Origin: Chrysophaeum taylorii
Lineage: Eukaryota; Sar; Pelagophyceae; Pelagomonadales; Pelagomonadaceae
Direction of reading: 5' to 3'
Length of the DNA: 64,000 nt
Assembly (NCBI GenBank): GCA_029834535.1
Contig: JAQMWT010000318.1
Span: forward strand, 1-64,000
Below the pieces are notes generated by a model that saw nothing but the letters and a program-made list of their open reading frames with translations, was not told the DNA's origin and did no database searches. The translations under genes were made by a program, and so were the position numbers. This document shows, piece by piece, positions 1 through 8,800 of this stretch (position 1 is the stretch's first letter; every line of letters starts with the position of its first letter).

Positions 1-1689
1 ACTATTATGTGTGCGACACTGGAACATTTCACGAACCTATCTCTACATCGAGGGTTTTCTCTCCGCAATGCGGCTTTTCCCTCTCTCCTTCTTCCCTTAC
101 CCTTCCGCCCCTTTTATCTCAGATTATGAAGAACCCAACCTGAAGCTCTTTTCCAACTGGAGTGGGCCTCCAGTGCGTACCGGTCGGGTACGGGTTTTCT
201 GTTTAATTTACAGAGACTTCGTTCAACGTTATCAGTGTAAACGCTGCGATGGGACCTAATGTCCTTAGGGCTTTTTTAGGGCCTAAATCCCTACCTTGGG
301 TAGTAGCATGTGACAAGCGGAATGGTCCAGTACACGCCCTAAGACTGCACGCAGTCCTCTTCCATGTACCCGGAGAGAGGGTCCCAGTCTCTCCAGGTTG
401 ATGACTTGTTCCATACGCTCGGAGCTAGACGTTATGTTGGCGACCGGCTTGGCTAAGATTGCGAATGGTTTGGAGTTTGCGACGAACTTCACGAAGGAAG
501 ACCTGGAGCGTGTGGTCTGGAGTAGATGGTTTGGGTGGATGAGGTTGCGTGGGAAGGTGACCTTTCGAAGATGCTGGTGCTCGCGTTGTCATTGGTGACA
601 GGAGGAGGCGGGGGCTCGGTGCTTGTTCTTCGGTAGGGTGACAGGGGTGGCCTTGGGCTTGGAACTGTCATTGAACGTCGTAGTAAGACGGGGAGCGAGA
701 TTAGGCGCTTTTTGCCTGAGGGGGCTTTTGACGAGCCGCGAAATTTGCTTCTTGCGTAGCGTGTAGTTGTAATAGATCATTTGTCTTCCTCTTGATCAAG
801 ATTGGCCTCCGTGAGAAAAACGGCGACGGGTCGGTGGCTTCAATGGGGTCCGGTGGGGTTTTCGTCTTCAGAGGGAGAGTGTTTCATCATCGTCTTCGGT
901 GAGGTGGAGACCATGACGGCGGGTCGAAAAGCGTGGGTTGTCCTTTCTCTTTGTTGGCAGACGACCAATGCAGTCCGTAACAAGCGCAAGGCTTTGAAGT
1001 TAAGAGTGGGGTGAGGCTTGAGGTGAGCCCAAAAGTGGCGCTCAAACGTTGAAATAACAGTGATGCGGGCGCTAGAGCTTAGGAAAGGTGGTGGATGGCG
1101 TCCTTGTCTCGTCCGAGTAATAGCGAACGTTGGAGGTGCGCAAACAGTTAGCGAGACGTGCAAAGCCTTGATGTGTGTTGGGGCGCGGGAGTCAAGCAAG
1201 CTTGGGGGTACTTGAATCGAAGACCTTGGTGATTTCTTCGAGGATCTTGTTGTCGGGAAGTTGGAGAGAACGTCCGTGGTGATCTGGCGGAGCTGCTGCT
1301 GGACATGACGCATGTAATCGATGTAGTGAGCTGGTTCATGGATTTCAGGTTGAACGGCGTGTCCAGAAAGGCATTGTAAACTAATGCGCATGATGATGTG
1401 GTTCTGGCCCGTATGCTTATCGAGTGCGAGGCGAACTTGCAGCCGAATTCGAGTCCTATTGGGTAGGAGGATCCAAGTGCATCGATTTTCGTCGTATGCT
1501 GGGTGCTTGACGGAGTCGCTACCGGCATGTAGAAAAGAATCGCGAAATAGGGGGTGTGCGGTCTCGCGGAGATTTTGATACGATGAAGTCGGCTTCTTTC
1601 CTTGGAGATGCGGTTGAGTGATCGGGTATAGCTTGCCTTTGTTATATCGGTCGGGTCCTTGTCTTGGTTCTTGAGCTGGCTTGGGCTTT
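1..1689. other. Left flank; no confident gene
   Basis: No recognisable domain was found. The minus strand stays open over about 840-1817 (325 codons). That frame starts inside the neighbouring LTR and is rich in Arg, His, Pro and Ser without any family motif. Shorter minus-strand stretches near 283-780 are Pro/Ser/Lys-rich. This could be the worn end of an older element that the retrotransposon landed beside, or a chance open frame in GC-rich DNA. Confidence 0.3.
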
Positions 1690-2022
1690 TGTGGCGTAAG
1701 GAGAATTTTAGGGGCTACCTGGCGTGCCTTCGAATCCTGGCTCGCCGATCGCGTCCGTGCCCTTGGTGGGATCACTGGACGAGGATGGCCGTTCTCCCGC
1801 CACGCGATCACAAACAACTTCCGTGCCTGGTCCTCTCAACTTGAGGATCGGCTGTTGCTTTATGATCAAGGATAGAAAATCAGAAATCAGGGTGACATGC
1901 GTCACGGAAAGGGAGATGATGTCATATAGAACACTGACATCATCGGAACGGAGTAGGGTGCCCCTGATAAGGGGGGGCCCTAGAAGAGGGGTAAGCCTTA
2001 GGAGGCGGGAGTTGCCGCCACA
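1690..2022 (-). repeat. 3' LTR of the gypsy element
   Basis: Direct repeat of 11835-12181. It begins TGTGGCGTAAGG and ends TTGCCGCCACA, giving the usual TG...CA ends as a short inverted repeat. It lacks an 8-bp CGCCGTAA segment present near the matching end of the other copy and carries scattered substitutions, for example in the stretch around 1872-1940. Confidence 0.92.
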
Positions 2023-2062
2023 GGACTCCCCTGGTAAGAATTCGAGCTGTCCCAGCGAGGTG

Positions 2063-2754
2063 CTAGCGCGAGGAGCGCGGCTTCGCCTTACGAGCATCTC
2101 GTGAACGAATCTTCTGGTAAACGCGGGTGATGATCGGTTCAGGAACTCGACCACTGCGTAAAGTAAACTTGGGTATCAACACATCAATCTCGTGTGGAGC
2201 GAAATCCGTGACACAAGGAGTTGTGTTGGAGGAAATTCGGGACTTGTCGGTGAAACTTCGACCTTCAACGTCCTTGAATTCGGGCTTGAGCTTGCGGTGC
2301 GAAAGGTGAGAGGTCGGCTTGAAATAAGCGACATCATCGTTCGGACCCAAATCGGAATAGAAATGTAGAGCAACACGATCATTTTGGTAATCGTAAGGCT
2401 CGTAAACCTCGGCAACATAAATCTTCTTGCGCCAATCAGATCGCTTCCGGTCAGGAATCCGGAAAACAACAAACTTACCGTGCTGATAATCATCACGGAA
2501 GGTTTCTTCGGTTTTGCGGATGGTTTGATCAACGATGGAGGTACCATCACAGGCGTGATCTGACTTACATGAACACGCCGCTCTTCGGGCGGAGAGTCGA
2601 GAGACTCAATCCTATAGGTGACCGGGTAGAGGTTCCTTGATAATAAACGGCCTCGCCATTCCGGTCGAAGTTTGTTCTGAAGGAAAGGGATGTAGAGCAA
2701 AACGTGCGATCCTTCCTTGTATTCAACATCAACATGATCAGCATTGTAAGCCAA
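2063..2754 (-). pseudogene. Integrase C-terminal domain plus extra reader-like C-terminus (frameshifted)
   Basis: The first part (2754 to about 2580) resembles the integrase C-terminal GPY/F-type module: EGSHVLLYIPFLQNKLRPEW, then VHVSQITPV. After a frame change near 2530 a second folded segment is readable at about 2530-2330 (KFVVFRIPD...KKIYVAEVYEPYDY...VALHFYSDL). This pattern of short beta strands ending HFY recalls the chromodomain or BAH-like tails found after integrases in chromoviruses, though I cannot assign a family. The last 95 codons (2350-2063) are basic and close the element 40 bp before the 3' LTR. What is seen is the reading frames and motifs; the chromatin-reader role is inference. 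Confidence 0.6.
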
Positions 2755-2769
2755 TCGTTCGCTGTTTCT

Positions 2770-3198
2770 TCAAAGCTTTATCACGAGCTCGCGGACGATC
2801 TTTGTATAATATTTCAATCGTTCGCGAGTCTCGGCGACTGCATCAGAGCGAGTCTTCGGCAATAATCGTGTATCAAAATCCATGAGCGTGTAGTCAGTCG
2901 GCAGCATCGGCTGACGGTTCAGGCGCAGCATAAAGGGAGAAATCTGCGTGCCTGGAATAAACTTGCGGTTGTAGCAAAACGCAATATAATGAGCAAAGTC
3001 AGGCCAATCCGTGATGTTCCGGCCTTGAAGGCAAGCACGGAGGAAGGCCTTGATAAATCGGTTGACACGCTCAGCCGGGTTCGACTGGGCATGATAGGGA
3101 ATCGTAGTTTGGTATCGTGTGTTAAAGAGATGGCAAAACTCGCGCATCAACTTGTTCACGAACTCTTTACCGTTGTCGGTACGAATCATCTGGGGCAA
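2770..3198 (-). pseudogene. Integrase catalytic core, C-terminal part
   Basis: 142 codons containing IRTDNGKEFVNKL (second catalytic Asp of the DDE triad) and YHAQSNPAERVNRFIKAFLR (catalytic Glu region). The frame overlaps the preceding integrase frame by about a dozen bases, so one base has been gained or lost near 3190. It would join viral cDNA ends to target DNA together with the upstream part. Confidence 0.85.
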
Positions 3199-4034
3199 GT
3201 AGCCCTGAGAGGAATGTTAATGACAAAAGACTCGAGGACAGACTCAGCAGTCTTATCGTTCAAAACATCCAGAATCAAGAAATGCGAGAGCGGATCAAAA
3301 AATACTAGAAGATACGTCTCGGGACCAGCGCTGGGCAAGCCAAATAAATCCATGCAAAGAACAGCACCATCACCATCGTAGACGGGCTGCTGCAAGAGTC
3401 CAGCTCGTTTCGGCTCAGGCGTACGAGCTTTCTGGCAAACTAAGCATTCAGCAATGAAGACTCCAACTTCGTTCGACATGTGAGGCCACCAAAATCGTTC
3501 TTGGATAGCCTGGACGGTACTGTGACGTCCCATATGACCACCGTTAACCGGAGTGTCATGGTAGAGTCGAATAATGCGCTTGCGCAACGTAGCAGGTGCA
3601 ACAATCATCGGGTGCGAATCAGCAGAAATGCGGTAAAGAACATCTTTAACGACTTCGAATCGTTCGTTCGCTCGGGAACGTCGCGGCGTCTGACCTTGGG
3701 CCATTCGGTAGCGAATATCCTCGCAAGTAGCATCAGATTCTTGCTCACGTGCGATCTCAGCGAGCGTCATATTATCGGGTATCTTATCGATATAATCTTT
3801 GTAAGCGGCTGCGTCCTTGAAGATCTGTGGCTCATCGCGCGCACGGTTCTTCCGACGTTGTCTCGTAGCGTGAGACGTAGCCAATTTCATCGGATCCTTT
3901 TCAGGGTCTTCGTCTTCGTCTTCCGGCAGTTCGGTCGTAATAAACGACATTATGAAGTGGCAGCCAGAGACGGGAACTCCTCGGTCATCAACAGGTCGGG
4001 GAAGCTCTTGGAACACTAAATACGCGTGGTTCAA
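3186..4034 (-). pseudogene. Integrase zinc-binding domain and N-terminal catalytic core
   Basis: 282 codons. A charged linker rich in Asp, Glu and Arg precedes an H2C2 zinc-binding module: LYHDTPVNGGHMGRH followed by AECLVCQKAR. The core then begins with VLCMDLFGLPSA, carrying the first Asp of DDE. The frame stops shortly after the first Asp, and the rest of the core continues in the next frame (2770-3198). There is no upstream ATG; the frame is entered from RNase H through a shift near 4040-4070. Confidence 0.87.
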
Positions 4035-4069
4035 AGGTTCTCCAAACTCGTCAGTCTCGATGACATGAT

Positions 4070-5103
4070 CTATCGGATGCGGGAGAGACAGTCAGGGATA
4101 CTCATTCCCGGTGACTTTCCCGGCTTGTAACCAAGTTCAGGGTCAAAATTGGCGAGGCGCATCGCCCAACGAGCAAGCTGCCCAGACGAGTGCGTCGCCT
4201 TACGTAAAAACGTCAAATTTCGGTGATCGGTCTCCAAAACAGTCCGGTGCCCTTCGATGTAGGCTCGAAAGTGCTCTAGAGAAAGTATAACTGCCAGCAG
4301 CTCTAGCCGACGGGGCTCATAATTCGCATCTCCTTCGGCACAGCTCGGCTCCAGTATTCAATTACTCGTTCTTCTCGAGTCACTCTTCCGGCATCGTCCT
4401 TGACTTCGACAATCTGGAAGAGATATGCTCCAAGTCCATCCTTGGAAGCATCGGATCGGATCTGAAAAGGCAGATCATAATCGGCGTGGTAGACTCCACG
4501 GGAATCAACCAAAGCTTCAATAATCGTATCCCAAGCTTTCTGACACTCGGGCGTCCACTCGAACTTTACACCTTCGAGGCATAATCGTCTCAACGGTTCC
4601 ACAATCTTCGAGTAGCCCTTCACATATCGCCGGCAGTAATTACTCATGCCGATGAAAGAGCGTATCTGGGTCTTCGGGGAAGTATTCGGTAAAGTACCTG
4701 GAATCGGCATCTTCTGCAGTGCTTCCAGCGTCTTCGGATTCGGCTTCAAGCCTTCTGGGGTAGAAATGTGTCCCAGAAATTCTATATCATCCTTGAGAAG
4801 GTGGAACTTCGCGGTTCGACCGCTGTACCCTCTCTGTGCCAAATGACACATCACTTCGATCAAAACTTGTAAATGTCGATGAAGATCGTCGGATCCCATC
4901 ATAATATCGTCAACAAACGCAACCAAGTCTTGATACATCCATTTCGAAAGGTCGCTCGCCATTTGCTTGCAGAAAAGAGTCCGGCCGTCTTCACACCTAG
5001 GGTAATCGCAAGAAACTGTGAGCGCCAAGTGGGCTAACCATCGTGACAGCGTCCTGCGCTGCCGGATCCAGACGAAGGTTGTGGTATCCCCATCTAATAT
5101 CAA
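4070..5103 (-). pseudogene. Reverse transcriptase C-half and RNase H (frameshifted)
   Basis: 4303-5103 encodes RT palm and thumb with the catalytic LVAFVDDIMMGSDD (the FVDD box near 4905), the gypsy-type FLGHISTPEGLKPNPKTLEA, and the connection FIGMSNYCRRYVKGYSKI, then RNase H starting at QIRSDASKDGLGAYL. A one-base shift near 4305 moves RNase H into another frame, where LELLAVILSLEHFRAYIEG, the ETDHRNLTFLRKA box and DCLSRI can be read down to about 4070. It joins the N-terminal RT frame through at least one indel near 4980-5000. Confidence 0.88.
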
Positions 5104-5857
5104 TGCATGTCCGCCATCGTCTCATCGCGAGAAAGGCTAAAGCATCATCTTGTCGAATGTTTGGCCAACTGTCATTGACCAATTGATCGTTGAGCTGACG
5201 TAAGTCAACTGCAGCACGGAACGCGTTTGACGTTCCAATCTCAGCTCCTTTCTTCGGAAGCATCAACACAGGAAAGCCCCAAGGTGAGTTGGCCGGACGA
5301 ATGACTCCATCCCGGCACCACTCGCTGATCTGCTTGCGGAGACAATCGAGCTTCGCAGGCGTCAATCGGTAGGGCGTCATCTTAATCGGTCGCGGATTCG
5401 CGTCTTTGAATCGTAGAGACACAGGAGGCGAGTCCACAGGTCTCATAATCGGGTCGAAAAAGGCCCAAGAATATTGCACACAGTGACGGAGCATCAGTTT
5501 CGCCTCGTCATCTAAGTGCGGATTGTCAGGAATTCCCAGCTCCTGCACAACCTTGTCAACTTCTTCCTTCGTAGGAATTTGAACTTTCATTGCTTCGTTG
5601 TCCTTGACATGCTCAGGAGTCTGCGGCAGTGGTGCACCCTCGGCATCGCGCGGCGCATCTTTCCATGGCACATCGAACTTTTTCTCGTATTTTAGTTTCA
5701 CTTCCGGGTGGCTTTTGTTGATCCTCTCGCCTTTGACACGAACACTCGGCTCGCTCTTAATCTTCGGTTCCCGATCTCGCTCAGGATCTGGCGGAACGTC
5801 TAAATTTGGTTGTCGGGGGGGGGCCAGCAGAAGAAGCATGAGACGCCCCCGGCTCAT
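4997..5857 (-). pseudogene. Reverse transcriptase N-half
   Basis: 286 codons. A basic Pro-rich linker is followed by RT fingers and palm: MTPYRLTPAKLDCLRKQISEW, PANSPWGFPVLMLPKKG, FRAAVDLRQLND, and CIDIRWGYHNLRLDP, which carries the first palm Asp. The frame breaks at the FLRLP box near 5000, where a tyrosine codon has lost a base and become a stop. Upstream it is separated from the methyltransferase ORF by a run of nine C (minus strand, about 5815-5823) lying between two frames. That run could be a slippage site or simply an indel. Confidence 0.9.
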
Positions 5858-5872
5858 CTGTTGCAGGCGGAA

Positions 5873-8800
5873 TCAACGGTACCTCTGGAGGTTCCATTTG
5901 GTGAGATCTTGAAGATCATCATTCGACACCCATCTTATGACACGTGTGCGCGTGTTTAACAGCGGAACTTGTACGTGACGAAGGGTAGTTTCATCAATTT
6001 GTAAATAATAATCAAACGGTCGGTCTGCGGGACTCAACGCTGACGGCAAGGTTTCGCCGATCAGGCGAAATTCCTTGGTCACAGAGTTGTGCAGATCGAG
6101 CATTAATAAGGCCATCGTGTCAGGTGGCACGACGGACGCCAAGTGTTTCAACGAGGTCGTCTTGGAGAGGCCGGCCCAATCAAAATCAGGGGGCATCGTC
6201 CGCAACTCCGAAGTCATTTCCAGATTCAGAGATCTGTAATCAGAACGGTGCGGTCCTACGCGAAGCGGGACACGCGCAACAGTATAAGCTGCGTCTGTCG
6301 CGGCTCGTGATGATCCTAAATTGTTCATCTGAAGTAAATGTCGTTCGTCGGCGTAGCCAAGTGCTGCGGCGAACTTTTGCTGCATATTCTTGCAAGTCTT
6401 TGGAACTGCGCGCAAATGGAGCGGATGGCTGGAAACCAACAATCGCACGCGACAGCTCATCAAACTAGGAGTTATGTCGTAAAAATTGACGACGTATACG
6501 TACGGGTGCAAACGTGCAACGTAAGAAATAATCGAAGCCTCCTGCTCTATCAACCACATGAAGAAACCAGCCATCTTGCATAATTTCATCGTCCAGTGGG
6601 TAGCGGTAACTCCTTTCCCAACATCGCTGGAGGTCAAGTTGCACAGAGCGGAGTGTACGCAGGGTGGCGACGCGACACACATCGACGACGACCATTCCGC
6701 GTAGGGTAAATAAGATTCGATCAACCGTAAGGTTGTAACATAGCGACCACACAATGTGTGCTGCACCACAGGAATATTCGGAAAGTTCTTGTGGTGGATC
6801 TGGTTGGCGGTGTCCGACGCATCGAGTGCTAGCACGACTCGAAACGACGTCCCACACGTTTCGTTGGCTCGTTGGAGACCTGAAGTACTGCCTCCGGCTC
6901 CACTGAACAGCATCACCACCTTGCGATAAGTGATTGGAAGCCATTGAACCTTTTCATATCGGCGACGGATCTCCGCTTCGGTGATCTCGCGGCATTTCTT
7001 TTCATCTTCTTCCGACCCTCGAGCGAAATCGTCGCTGCCTTCAGGTCGCTTGAGGGTGGACTTGTCCGTCATAGCGGTCGTAGCGTCCTTCTGCACCGTG
7101 CTCAGCAGCATCGGCGGGGGAGATTCGTCGCATCGCGTCGAGTGACTAACTACAGAAACGGTGAAAGAAAGGTTCCCCTTGTCGTATCCTTCTTTACATT
7201 CTTTCGTAAGTTCGTTGATCGTAGAGACGTTCAACTCATCTTCGTACCTAACGATATCACCAATCGCAAGGACTTCGCCTTGAGTGACGACCGTCGGCAC
7301 TTCTTCCGTGGCAGTAACCGCCACCCGAGCAGCGGTCCGGTTGCGCTCTTCGCAAGAAGAACACATTCCTTCGACAACTCCCAACTGCTCGTTTTCGGCA
7401 AACGTAGCGACGAAAACCTGTCCTCTTTCCATAGGTTTCGACAAAATAACCGGTAGATTGTACGTTCGACCGGGCTCGATTTGAAGCGTGCGCGCAGCAT
7501 AAGCTTTTACTTCTCGCGTGTCTTCTCCCGGAGCTGGGGAGAATGTGGTCGTAGCATGTCCCCGCGTAGCTAAGGCTACCTTACGTTCCGGCGGCGGGCT
7601 TCGGAGATCTTTAATCGTGCTCAAACGAGCGTAAACTCGAGTCTTGACCAGGTCGAGACTCTGCCGAAAGGCATCGTGTTGATGATTGTAAATCGGCGCG
7701 GTTATCGGATTTCGATCGTAAATAGCCCGAAAGGTCACGATTGGTGCATCGACTCGGTCATCCTTAACTTTAATCTTCTTGCGCCCGTAGACGACTTGGG
7801 TTCGACAAAAACAGATCCGATCATGGGGAAAATCCACGATGGCTCCTAAAACTCGTCTATCGCGCCCTCCCAACAGGAACAGATAATTCGTATCGGCTAC
7901 AATAGCGACAATGGGAGCAGCGAAGTCGTCGGCGAAAGCGACCCGAAGGGCGATCCAACGATGGATCGTCGTCGTATTCAATCCTGATCCGTACAGCTTG
8001 CGCTTAATCGGAAGTTCGCCTTCATCGAAAATCAACTGATCTTTGGTCAACTTTTTGACCATTTCTCGACAAATATACGAAACATCTGCCATTCCATCGA
8101 CACCGATGGTCGTCGAGAATTTCGGTCCGTCACGATTCCTGCAGATGTGACAGGCTATAAACGTTAGAGTACCCGTATCTAAACAACTTAGGGTAATCAA
8201 ATCATCTTCGATCGTCTTGCCGTCTCGCGGCGTCAACGAAGTGTGAGCACATCGGGCTCTGATTCGCTCATCTCCGGGGTTGGGCATCGATACCGCGGCT
8301 TGAGCTTTCGTATTATCTGTTGTTGGCGTCTTCGCCATAACGCTCGCGGCAGCCTCTTTATCTGGCGGCTTCCGCTCTTCCTCCAAGACAATCTCCGAGG
8401 GAATAAACGCTGGTAGGGGATCCTGGTCTTCGTAATCCTTGGAAGCAAACAACCCCTCCCATAAATCATTCATTTCGTCGTTCCATAATGCATCTGTGAA
8501 TTCATTCGTCGCCTGCTGATCCTCATCAGCATCGGCGATCGGTTCCGTGTCAGCTGCGGCTTTGAGTCTGCAGCTGCGCGGTTGTTCTAGTGGCTTCTTT
8601 AGCAAGAAATTCCGAGCTTTCGTCCACCAATCCTGTAGGTTCCACGTCGGCTCGTCTTCGTCCCTTTTGAGAACGCTGCTAATCTTCTTCATAAATCTAT
8701 CCTTTTCTTCCGGCGGCGTATCCGTGTCTCGATCCGTAGTAACCGAAACCGTTTCGGGGGGGTCCGCAGGAAAAGATGGCGTCGTCCCCGACGTCAACTC

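Noticed and set aside
840-1817. 325-codon open frame on the minus strand left of the retrotransposon
   Set aside because: It begins inside the LTR, has no motif and is rich in residues expected from GC-rich noncoding DNA; kept only as a note under the left flank.
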